DNA of 64,000 nt from Paracyclopina nana (lineage: Eukaryota > Arthropoda > Copepoda > Cyclopoida > Cyclopettidae): NCBI GenBank assembly GCA_019096065.1, contig JAGUCH010000002.1:10304501-10368500 (forward strand), in the 5' to 3' direction. The notes beneath the pieces are model-generated. The model saw nothing but the letters and a program-made list of their open reading frames with translations, had not been told where the DNA came from and ran no database searches. Of this stretch, positions 1 through 8,191 are shown in pieces (the first letter of the stretch is position 1; each line of letters opens with the position of its first letter). The position numbers and the translations under genes were made by a program.

Positions 1-7
1 CAGGCAC

Positions 8-1183
8 ATGAATGCTGGAGAGAAGCTATGCGAGGCCCTGGAAAGGCAGAAGGACATTTCAGTTTCAGAAGCAAAAGAGCTCCAGAAGCTGAAACAAAAG
101 TTGGTCGACCAGGAGAATAGCATCATGCAGATTTTAAATAACCTGCCGGACGAGACCCGAGTCACACAAGCTGACAAGGTCAAGGAGATGTTCGAGAGAA
201 AGGATGCCCTGGAATTAAAAGCACTGGCAATCACAGGCCGGTACGAAAAGGCCAATCCAACTGCAATATCGGCATCAAATGCACCGGCATCAGAGGACAG
301 AAAAATTGTCAAGCCGGATGCAAATTTGAAGCCGAAAACGCTGAAGACTGGTGCTACAGCCATTGAGCTGCAGGTTTTTTTGAGGACTTGGAAGACCTAC
401 GTTCAAGAGTCGGAGATCCAGAAGAAGTCCATCGATGCCCAGCACACTTACAGTCTGGTATTATTTGATGCCAATCTATCAGCCAAGATTTCAGCAAAGT
501 TGAGTGCGGAATCGCCCCTTTTCATACAAGATGAAAATGTGGGCACTCCTTGGATCTTTTCAATGGAGAGGATCGTAGTAAACGAGTTCCAGCTGGCGTT
601 TCCATTGTCTAAGAGAAGACTGGAGTGCTTTCGTCACAAAAGTACAAACCCAAGCGAGCTGCATGGAACGAGTTGGGCTGCATTTGAGCTGAAATGCAAA
701 GCAGCCGAGTTCGAGAGCATGGACATAGAGACGGTAATGAAGTACCTCTATATGAGCTCTCTAGCTAATAAAGCCTTACGGAAAGAGCTTATCAAGGCCG
801 ACAACTTAGCTGGCGGCAAAGCAACGATGGATGAGCTCAAATCGGCTGGCAATATGTATGATGTTAATACAGCCACCGAAGAGGGTTACGAGAACCCTAC
901 CGTGAAGAAGGCTGGGCCTACTGCTTATCGCAAGAAAAAGGCCATGGGCTCGAATGCTGGGGCTGAGGCCGCAGGTTCAAGCCAGAAGAAGAAGCATGGA
1001 GGTTGCTTTGAATGCGGAAGTAAAGAGCACCTCCGACCAAATTGTCCGAAGGCACCAACCTGTCAATTTTGCAAGAAGAAGGGTCATGGGGCGGACAAAT
1101 GCTTCAAGAAGAAAGGCAAGGGCGAGGGTGGCGAGAAGAAGCCGAACGGGAACCCGACGAAAGCCATTAAAATTCACAGTTAA
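8..1183 (+). CDS. gag: Gag-like protein with two CCHC zinc knuckles
   Basis: Open frame of 391 residues. The N-terminal part is charged and coiled-coil-like; the middle resembles retrotransposon capsid regions. The C-terminal part is Lys/Gly-rich with two CX2CX4HX4C zinc knuckles at about residues 335-370 (CFECGSKEHLRPNC and CQFCKKKGHGADKC). Gag coats and packages the element RNA, and the knuckles bind nucleic acid. The first ATG lies only 8 bases into the window, so the true start could be further left. The frame overlaps pol by about 230 nt; pol is in the +1 (equivalently -2) frame, so Pol probably needs frameshifting or another recoding step. Family identity is clear from the knuckles and the pol that follows. 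Confidence 0.85.
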   Translation: MNAGEKLCEALERQKDISVSEAKELQKLKQKLVDQENSIMQILNNLPDETRVTQADKVKEMFERKDALELKALAITGRYEKANPTAISASNAPASEDRKIVKPDANLKPKTLKTGATAIELQVFLRTWKTYVQESEIQKKSIDAQHTYSLVLFDANLSAKISAKLSAESPLFIQDENVGTPWIFSMERIVVNEFQLAFPLSKRRLECFRHKSTNPSELHGTSWAAFELKCKAAEFESMDIETVMKYLYMSSLANKALRKELIKADNLAGGKATMDELKSAGNMYDVNTATEEGYENPTVKKAGPTAYRKKKAMGSNAGAEAAGSSQKKKHGGCFECGSKEHLRPNCPKAPTCQFCKKKGHGADKCFKKKGKGEGGEKKPNGNPTKAIKIHS

Positions 1184-4100
1184 GTTGCCTTTGAGTTTTG
1201 ATTTTTCTAGCACGTTGGAGTGTAAAAACGCTATTGCTTGCAATGAGGCAATACGCATTATGAAAAAATCAAAAGATAGATACTCTCTGCCGTTCATTTT
1301 TCAGAGTCGCATCAAGAGGATGGAGGAAGATGACGGAGGGGCAGGGGTTATCAAGATGGCGAAGACCAAGAGCAGAAAAAAGAAGGAGATGCAGCAGAAG
1401 ATCTCCAAGGCAGTGAGCGGGCTGCGGCCCTCATGCCTACCCAATGCTACCAGGGTCACGTCATCAAGGCCAACTCCCAAGGCCAAGCTATTATTTTGCC
1501 CTGAGGTAGGGTCTGCTTTCTCTACGTATTGCCTGCCAGATACTGGAGCAACCATTACTGTGGTTGATGAGAAAGTTGCAGCGGAGATGGGGATGCCAAT
1601 ATATCCCAATCCGGAGACCGTCAGGAGCGTTGATGGCACCGAAGTGAAGACGAGCAGAACATGTGAGATTGCAATATCACGTGGCACGAAAGTGGTTGTA
1701 GTAACCAATGCAGTGGTCGCTTCACTTGGTGACGATGAAGAGGTGATTGTCGACTGGCAGACACTGGAGATATTAGGCGTGGTTGGCCTAAACATTAACT
1801 CCACGGCAATCGCAGCAACCACAATGGATATGACTCTGGAGAGCTTGAAGCTCAAATATACAGAGGTCTTTGCAGACAAGCTTGACAAAACCAGGTTTAT
1901 GAAGGGTGAACCCATGAAGATCCACCTAGTGGATGGGGACATAAAACCTATGAGGATCTCTTCAACCAATGCCATACCGGTGCATCTCAAAGCAGCGGCG
2001 GACAAGTGCATTAAGGATTTGGAGGATGCCGACATTGTCAAGAAGCTGAAGCCAGGGGAGATGACAGATTGGACCTCTAGAGGTTTCTTTGTCATCAAGT
2101 CTGATGGGAAATCTGTCCGGTTGGTTACGGACTTTGTTCAGCTGAACAAGTACGTGAAGAGACCAACCCACCCCTTTACGTCTGCATTCCATTTGTTGAA
2201 GAGCATCCCTGCAAAGGCTCAGTGGTTTGTGGTCGGAGACTGTGCGCAGGGATACCACCAGATCAAGTTGGAAGAAAAGTCATCCTACTTGACTACATTT
2301 TTGCTACCACAGGGAAGATTCCGTTATGTGAGAGCTCCCATGGGGCTCACATCTTCCAGCGATGAGTGGTGCTGCAGGAGTGACATGATCATGACTGGCC
2401 TGAACGGAAAGGGAGTCAAATTGGTCGATGATGTCCTCATCTGGGGAGAAACAGAGCAGGAAGCCCTGCACAATCTGGATGTCCTCCTCAGCAACTGCAA
2501 AACCTATGGTGTCAGCTTATCACCCAAAAAGCTGCACATGGGTGAACGTGTCAAGTTTGCTGGATTCATGGTCAGCAAGAATGGTGTAGAACCACACGAT
2601 GACAACTTGAAAGCAATCAGGGAGTACCCAAGGCCAGCCAACCAGTCGGATGTGCGAAGCTTTTTGGGATTGGCTCAAACTTTAGGAAGTTTCTTGCCTG
2701 ATTTGGCCCACATGTCAGCTTCATTGAGGGAGCTAACCAAGGCCAAAGTTCAGTTTCAGTGGTTACCAAGACACGAAGAAGACTTCAACCAGCTGAAGAA
2801 GATCCTGACCGGACCTTTGTTGGTGAAGCATTTTGATGTCAACAATACCACAGTGTTGACAACAGATGCCAGCAGGTTATATGGCATCGGCTACATTCTA
2901 ACTCAGTATGACCCAAAAGACCCGGACAGGAGCTACCTGATTACCTGTGGGTCCAAGGTCAACTCCGCTGCTGAGAAGAATTATGCAACTATTGAGCTGG
3001 AGTTGCTGGGAATAGTCTATGGATGTGAGAAGAGCTCGCATTTTCTGCATGGCTGCCCAAAATTTTTGGTGAAGACTGACCACAAGCCTTTACTTGGTAT
3101 TATGAACAAGGACATGGCAGAGATCACCAACTCCAGACTCTTGAGGCTTAGGGAGAGGCTACTACCGTTCAACTTCGATTTGGTCTACCTTGAGGGGAAG
3201 TTAAACTTCATTGCAGATGCCTTGTCAAGACATCCCATTAACTTCTCAGATGACCACCCAGACGCTGAAGAAACAGAAACTTTGAAGAACTCAAAGATCA
3301 GCGTAATCTCAGCCCTCTCTGTCTCAGCACAAGAAGATCCGGCATTCCAAGAAATCCATGATGCAGCAAGAGCTGACAAGGAGTATCAGGATCTAATTGA
3401 GGCCATCCAGGAAGACCTTCATCATCATAAGAAGAAGGGTGTGGCCATTCATGCATTAAAGCTGGTGCCCCAAAACCTTTGGGGGCAGCTTTCAGTCCAA
3501 GATGGAATGGTTGTCATTGATGGGAAACGTGTCTTCGTACCAAAGGAAGCACGTCCATTCATCTTGAGGACTCTTCATATTGCGCATCCTGGGCAAACGA
3601 AGAGCCTGGCTACGGCCAGACAATTCTACTATTGGAGTGGTATGACCAAGGATATCAGACAATCAGTAGAAGAGTGCGAAATGTGCCAGAAGTACATGGC
3701 CTCTTTACCGCATGATGAAGAAGGCGAGAACATGGTACCAACGGCCCCAATGCAGAGTATTGCAATGGATTTGGGCCATCATGAAGGGGCAGACTATTTA
3801 ATAGTTGTGGACACCTTCAGTGGTTGGCCTTGGATTTTCAAGATGGTAAGATACACTAGTGAGGAAATCATCAAGAAGTTGACGATCATTTTTGCCACAT
3901 TTGGGTACCCGATCGTGATGAGATCCGACAACGCTGGATGCTTCATCTCTCACGAAATAATTGAGTTTTGTAAAGAGCATGGCATTATCGCCACCACCAG
4001 CAGCCCATATCACCACGAGTCCAATAGGACCGAGGAAGCTAGTGTGAAAAACATGCAAAGGCTGGTTATGAAAACCAAGACCCTAAGGGAGATGGATGTC

Positions 4101-5048
4101 GCTGTGCTGGAATTTCGAAATCTGGCACGTGCTGACGCCAACTCCCCTGCGAAGATGTTTTTGGGCCGTCATTTAAGGACGAAATTACCAATCTTGCATG
4201 AGATGACAAAGCTTGAGATGCCAGAACCCAGAGCTAAAAAGAAGCAATTGCCCAAGGAGATCATTCCAGATTTCAAGGTGGGGGAAAAAGTGCGCATGCA
4301 AAATGCGGTCACTAAGCTATGGGAGGATGTTGTAGTAATCCTCGAAGTTCGGCATTCCAGTAGAAGCTACGTCATCAAAAATGATGATGGCGTGATAATT
4401 GTGAGGAATAAGCGCTTCTTACGCAAGCATAATGCGCAGGTGGCTGACCTCGATGCAAATGCATCTTTATGGCTAGTAATTGAAGCACCTCACTCAACGC
4501 CCAGCATCGAAAAAAATTGTCCCCCTGTAAATTGCACTTGGTCGGAGGTTATTATGGTTCCGCAAGGCTCCAGCGAGGAGGACAAGTCAGCTGCTGAGGC
4601 AACTGGCAGAGATGTCACGCATTGGATCTTCTATGGAGTGGCCTTTTGCGCTTTGATGGCTTTGCTATGGATTGGACTGCGGTTCAGGAAATGGCGGAAG
4701 AAGGCCAGCGCGAGGAAAAGGGCCAGAGACTCACTGTTGATCATGCACTCCCAAGCTGCAAATGTGCAGCCACAGGTCTACCCCCAAGCCCCTGCCCCAT
4801 ATGGCTGTCCAGGCTACGTGTCACCCTATGTCACGCCCTTCGCCTCGACAATGTCCATCGCCCCGACCCCTCATCCGATGGTTTACCAACCGTTTCCAGG
4901 AGTTGTACAGAGCTTGCCAAACATGGCTTATGGAGCCTCCCCGCTGGGAAGTTCACCAACGGTTTCGCATCCTGACTCACCCCCCTTGCCGGAGGACGAG
5001 CAGAGACGGCGAAATCGTCTCTTTGCCATCTCTTACAACAATATCTAA
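954..5048 (+). CDS. pol: Pol polyprotein: protease, RT, RNase H, integrase, plus membrane-spanning tail
   Basis: Frame open from 954 to 5048; element-specific residues begin near 1290, beyond gag. In order: aspartic protease with D-T-G at 1539-1547 (LPDTGATITVVDE); reverse transcriptase with the first-Asp region GDCAQGYHQI and an active-site box LVDDVLIW, which has Leu where Tyr is usual; RNase H (TDASRLYGIG, TDHKPLL); integrase with the HHCC finger (HIAHPGQ ... CEMC) and the D,D-35-E core (AMDLG, MRSDNAG, final Glu in SNRTEE). After a basic chromo/GPY-like stretch the frame continues for some 200 residues with one NCT glycosylation site, one strong transmembrane segment (about 4615-4680) and a Pro/Tyr-rich tail. 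Such a tail is unusual for Gypsy Pol. No stop or frameshift is seen. Frame 954-1285 is probably only frame overlap. Confidence 0.9.
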   Translation: MLGLRPQVQARRRSMEVALNAEVKSTSDQIVRRHQPVNFARRRVMGRTNASRRKARARVARRSRTGTRRKPLKFTVKLPLSFDFSSTLECKNAIACNEAIRIMKKSKDRYSLPFIFQSRIKRMEEDDGGAGVIKMAKTKSRKKKEMQQKISKAVSGLRPSCLPNATRVTSSRPTPKAKLLFCPEVGSAFSTYCLPDTGATITVVDEKVAAEMGMPIYPNPETVRSVDGTEVKTSRTCEIAISRGTKVVVVTNAVVASLGDDEEVIVDWQTLEILGVVGLNINSTAIAATTMDMTLESLKLKYTEVFADKLDKTRFMKGEPMKIHLVDGDIKPMRISSTNAIPVHLKAAADKCIKDLEDADIVKKLKPGEMTDWTSRGFFVIKSDGKSVRLVTDFVQLNKYVKRPTHPFTSAFHLLKSIPAKAQWFVVGDCAQGYHQIKLEEKSSYLTTFLLPQGRFRYVRAPMGLTSSSDEWCCRSDMIMTGLNGKGVKLVDDVLIWGETEQEALHNLDVLLSNCKTYGVSLSPKKLHMGERVKFAGFMVSKNGVEPHDDNLKAIREYPRPANQSDVRSFLGLAQTLGSFLPDLAHMSASLRELTKAKVQFQWLPRHEEDFNQLKKILTGPLLVKHFDVNNTTVLTTDASRLYGIGYILTQYDPKDPDRSYLITCGSKVNSAAEKNYATIELELLGIVYGCEKSSHFLHGCPKFLVKTDHKPLLGIMNKDMAEITNSRLLRLRERLLPFNFDLVYLEGKLNFIADALSRHPINFSDDHPDAEETETLKNSKISVISALSVSAQEDPAFQEIHDAARADKEYQDLIEAIQEDLHHHKKKGVAIHALKLVPQNLWGQLSVQDGMVVIDGKRVFVPKEARPFILRTLHIAHPGQTKSLATARQFYYWSGMTKDIRQSVEECEMCQKYMASLPHDEEGENMVPTAPMQSIAMDLGHHEGADYLIVVDTFSGWPWIFKMVRYTSEEIIKKLTIIFATFGYPIVMRSDNAGCFISHEIIEFCKEHGIIATTSSPYHHESNRTEEASVKNMQRLVMKTKTLREMDVAVLEFRNLARADANSPAKMFLGRHLRTKLPILHEMTKLEMPEPRAKKKQLPKEIIPDFKVGEKVRMQNAVTKLWEDVVVILEVRHSSRSYVIKNDDGVIIVRNKRFLRKHNAQVADLDANASLWLVIEAPHSTPSIEKNCPPVNCTWSEVIMVPQGSSEEDKSAAEATGRDVTHWIFYGVAFCALMALLWIGLRFRKWRKKASARKRARDSLLIMHSQAANVQPQVYPQAPAPYGCPGYVSPYVTPFASTMSIAPTPHPMVYQPFPGVVQSLPNMAYGASPLGSSPTVSHPDSPPLPEDEQRRRNRLFAISYNNI

Positions 5049-5050
5049 AG

Positions 5051-5070
5051 TGTTTTTCTCTGTGTTGCAG
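5051..5070 (+). promoter_or_regulatory. Probable 3' splice site for an ORF3 subgenomic mRNA
   Basis: A pyrimidine-rich tract (TTTTTCTCTGTGTTGCAG) ends in CAG two bases before the ORF3 ATG at 5073, and 2 bp after the pol stop. Retroviruses and Gypsy errantiviruses make their third ORF from a spliced RNA, so this is probably the acceptor; the donor would lie in the leader, off the window. Confidence 0.55.
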
Positions 5071-5072
5071 GC

Positions 5073-5846
5073 ATGTCAGAAGCCCGAGGTGACCGTTCCC
5101 CCATTGATTGGGATCATCCCGATTGGGACCCCAACGCACCTGTAGATGAGCACCTGATCGCACCAGCGCCACTCGATGTAGCCACCCTCAATGAGCTGGA
5201 CGATGTAGCCAAGCTCAAAGCCGAATTGGCGAAGGCCAAGGAGGAAGTCTATGATGCCCAGTACAGGATCACCGAACTGGAGCATAATCTGGCTGAGGCC
5301 AACCAGGAGGTCAGGGACCTCATTTGGACGAAGGATGTGCTGCGTGCGGATTTGAAGCACCAGTACAATGGCTACAGGCGAATGCTGGACAAGATCTTCG
5401 ACAACATCCACAAGGCCATGAACTCGCCTGGCAAGAAATTGAAGCGGACTCGGATTGTCCCCATGACACCCCTGAGGGTAGTTGTTGACGCCGAAGGGGT
5501 CCGCAGAATCTCCAGACCGTGTTACGAGAACGCGGAATCTGCCAGGCACGATGGGTTCTCGGCCAGGGCCGGTAAGGCATATACCCGTCAAGGCATAATG
5601 CTGGAGGCCGAGCTCATTGGATTCGGTCAACTGGACAAGGCATGCAAATTGGATGATGGTTCCGAAGATGAAGCTTCCGTCACGAAGTCCGAGGTCATCA
5701 AGATCCTAGACTTGAAGCGTGACGAGTTGGCCAGAGATGATCGCCAGAAGTACGGCATTTTTGTAGCTGCAATGGTAGCTATTGGTATTGGCATGTTCAT
5801 ATGGTGCGCCAATGGAGGGGAGGTTGCTTTGACGACATCGCCTTGA
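5073..5846 (+). CDS. ORF3: coiled-coil protein with C-terminal membrane anchor
   Basis: 257-residue frame between pol and the 3' LTR, where env sits in errantiviruses. It does not look like a known envelope: there is no N-terminal signal peptide, no furin-type site and no cysteine pattern that I recognise. Residues about 38-100 form a strongly predicted coiled coil (KLKAELAKAKEEVYDAQYRI). One hydrophobic segment at about 228-245 (YGIFVAAMVAIGIGMFIW) is followed by about a dozen residues, giving a tail-anchored topology. An RGD tripeptide lies at residues 5-7 and may be chance. An upstream splice acceptor supports separate expression. Function unknown; it may help membrane association or assembly. 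Confidence 0.75.
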   Translation: MSEARGDRSPIDWDHPDWDPNAPVDEHLIAPAPLDVATLNELDDVAKLKAELAKAKEEVYDAQYRITELEHNLAEANQEVRDLIWTKDVLRADLKHQYNGYRRMLDKIFDNIHKAMNSPGKKLKRTRIVPMTPLRVVVDAEGVRRISRPCYENAESARHDGFSARAGKAYTRQGIMLEAELIGFGQLDKACKLDDGSEDEASVTKSEVIKILDLKRDELARDDRQKYGIFVAAMVAIGIGMFIWCANGGEVALTTSP

Positions 5847-6074
5847 AGAGCAACATAGAGAAATGAAGACACTGGATCGGATGATGGAACTGAATTTTGA
5901 TATGCTATGCATTTTTCCTATTTTTCTATTTCATTAGGTTTTTTATGCTCTTATCGAAATTCTCGCTTGCTAGGTATGTCATAAATCCTAGGCCCCAAAA
6001 ATTAGTGTAGTTCGAGGTCAATTGATAGGCTAATATGTTAGTGATTACAGCTACCCAGGGGTATCCGTACCCAC

Positions 6075-6361
6075 TTGGGGGAGGTGTTGTATCATGTTGA
6101 AGCATACTTCCCTATATTGACTCTCACGTGTATTATAGCTATAGTAGATACTCCCTTGTTACCCCAGCGCGCGCGTGCACTCATTCATTCTTTCTGTCTC
6201 GCTTACAGCTTACACGTAAAATACACTCAGTACACATCTCGTATCAAAGTGGATACGTTCGCCTCGATCTGGTAAATCTCGGCGTAGTAGTGCTCACGGT
6301 TTCCTGGTACAAGACCAGGGATCCAACCGACGTAGCTCGCGTAGTAGTGCCTTAAGTGTCA
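6075..6361 (+). repeat. Polypurine tract and probable 3' LTR
   Basis: TTGGGGGAGG at 6075-6084 looks like the polypurine tract primer, and the LTR would begin with TGTTGT at 6085. The right end is placed near TGTCA at 6361 because unique ThrRS intron sequence seems to begin there. Internal GTAGTAGTGC repeats occur at about 6285 and 6342. No second LTR is in the window, so the borders are estimates. Confidence 0.45.
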
Positions 6362-6391
6362 CCCACGAGGTCGGGACCAACCAAAGCTTAC

Positions 6392-7625
6392 CCGATGCTC
6401 GTCTGAATACATATCATAGTAAAACCCACTCTCAATGGGTGGGCCGTAGCAAAGGTGTCCTCCATACACTCTCTCCATCGCTTCTCCCAATATATGGGCG
6501 GACGAATGCCAAAAGACGGCTTGGCCCTCCTCATCGTCAAACTTGAGCAAAGCCAAAGAGCAAGACTTCTCCAGCGGACGGTCCAAGTCCCACAGCTCCC
6601 CGTCTACTTTGGCAATGACTGCGTTGTCCGCCAGCCCTTTGCTGATGCCCGAGGCCACATCATACGGGGTGGTGCGCCATGAGACGGCATCCACGTTTTT
6701 GCCATCTGGCAACGTCACGACAATTGGCTCAGTGGCTTGGGACGCGACCCATTCGTCTCTCTCGGCTTTGAGGCGACTCCACAAGGCCTCGCGTTCCGCG
6801 ATGAAGCTTGGAGGAGGCGTCAGCTCCTTGGCAGTTGCCCCAGATTTGGCTGGCTTCTGGCTCTTGCCCTTCAGGCTCTTGAGCTGGAAGCAAGAACAGC
6901 GATGAAATAGCGACTCATGCTGGGAATTATGAAAAGGGAGAGAAGAAGATAAAAAAGCAGGCAAAGCGATGTCGGAGCCGCGGTCTTGATACGGCTGACA
7001 AAGCAAGCAACAACGACGACAAAAGGTGCAGCAGAAATGCTTTTCTACCTCGTTGGCAGATGTTTTAGTAAAAACGATAGGAGCGTCGGAGAGTGGCAAA
7101 GTTTTGCCCTCATGTATCATGGGCTGGATGTGGAAAAACCATCGCCGCAGATTTTGCAAGTTGTGCGGAGGTTGGCCGCGCGGCAAAGTGCGGTAGAGCT
7201 TCGCGTCGGCCTGAGTCGGCTCAAAGCCGCTAGCATAACTATTGCTGAGGAAATGACGGTCCCAAAATTGAAGACCTTCCTCCGACTCGAGCGAGGGTAG
7301 CGGCTGAAAAAGCAAGGAGTTGATCTTTCGACTGGGAGCGATTAGAAAGGCTCTGCTGCACCCGAAAAGAAAATCAGCAAGAAGACAACGAACCGAGGCC
7401 ATGAACCGCCCTTCAAGTTTCCAGCCATGATGATGCAGCAGAGGTCGCGCCGGCGTTTGAGTCCATATTTTAAAGGGGATCTGGCGATGCATTTCACCAG
7501 GAAAAGAACAGAAGAATGCTCACGTCTTTCTCTCCGGTCACTTTAGACACGTCCATAGCATCGACGGAGGATGCGAGTTCACCCACGGGGTCCACCTTTT
7601 TTGCCACGTTGTCACTCGCGGACAT
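6392..7625 (-). CDS. TARS1: Threonyl-tRNA synthetase, N-terminal exons, with EF1B-like GST-C exon
   Basis: Joins Thr to tRNA-Thr in the cytosol. Exons on the minus strand: 7625-7524 (34 codons), 7303-7049 (85 codons) and 6883-6392 (164 codons), all phase 0 with GT-AG borders; the next donor is GTAAGC at 6391-6386 and the rest is off the left edge. Exon 3 carries the TGS domain ([34 protein letters not shown]) and the start of the editing/SAD domain ([32 protein letters not shown]), very close to metazoan ThrRS. Exon 2 is odd: [14 protein letters not shown] followed by NLRRWFFHI resembles the GST-C-like N-domain of elongation factor 1B beta/delta and of some synthetase-complex proteins, which I do not expect in ThrRS. 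The start at 7625 has G at -3; an in-frame upstream extension is possible. A retrotransposon lies antisense in the following intron. Confidence 0.85.
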
Positions 7626-8191
7626 TTCACCAAACGAAGTTTCGAAGCGTGTTTGTTGATCAAGCAGAAATAAACACATGCACTTTAATGACGTTCCTGG
7701 ATTCAGACCCGATCATTCAGCAAATGCTCTTTTCAACCTGGCCTAATGAAGTGTGAGCTTCAAAAAATTCGTTTATGTAGCTAAAACTCATTTTGCCCTT
7801 TCATAAGTAACGTTTACGAAGATAAAAATGCCACATTCGAATTGCCTCCTGCTGATTGAGATGTCTATGGTGCCTTAAAATTGTTGACTCGCTTCGAGTT
7901 AAAATTTGCTTTCTCCTGCGATTTTGAAGATCAGATCATCGGAAAACATTTAGAATTGCCATCGCTACCATTGGATGCTTTCGAGTGAGCGTCGCAATGC
8001 AGCCAAAAAGGTTGAAAGCACTATGTCATAATTATTACGTCAGTCTACAGGCGCGCTGACTGCGCATGCGCAAGCCAAACGACCTAATTTCACAACAAAA
8101 CAGCAGCTGTCGAGACCTGACCGAGACGTCACTGTCATTGTTGTTCGAACACTAAGATGGTTAAACTGACAGATTGAGAGGAGGGTGCATC
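7626..8191. promoter_or_regulatory. Divergent promoter region between ThrRS and ZFYVE1
   Basis: 566 bp separate the two start codons, which point away from each other. It contains a perfect NRF1/ewg-type palindrome TGCGCATGCGCA at 8061-8072, a CRE-like TTACGTCA near 8035 and a second ACGTCA at about 8126-8131. No TATA box was seen near either start. NRF1 sites are common in bidirectional housekeeping promoters. No other gene was found in this stretch. Confidence 0.55.
8157..8177 (+). other. Short upstream ORF in the ZFYVE1 leader
   Basis: ATG GTT AAA CTG ACA GAT TGA encodes six residues and stops 14 nt before the ZFYVE1 ATG at 8192. If transcription starts upstream of it, it could lower or regulate initiation at the main start. 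The transcription start is not known. Confidence 0.35.

Larger units (their letters stand above)
1..6361 (+). mobile_element. Ty3/Gypsy-like LTR retrotransposon, 5' end off window
   Basis: Three long open frames in the usual order (gag, pol, third ORF) are followed by a purine-rich tract and a probable 3' LTR. The 5' LTR, primer-binding site and perhaps the start of gag lie left of the window. The element runs opposite to the ThrRS gene and ends about 30 bp from a ThrRS splice donor (intron starts at 6391), so it sits in a ThrRS intron. All frames are open, so it may be recent and active; without the 5' LTR its age and target-site duplication cannot be read. Confidence 0.85.

Noticed and set aside
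5076-5630. 184-codon minus-strand frame opposite ORF3
   Set aside because: Mirror of the coiled-coil coding strand; no independent features.
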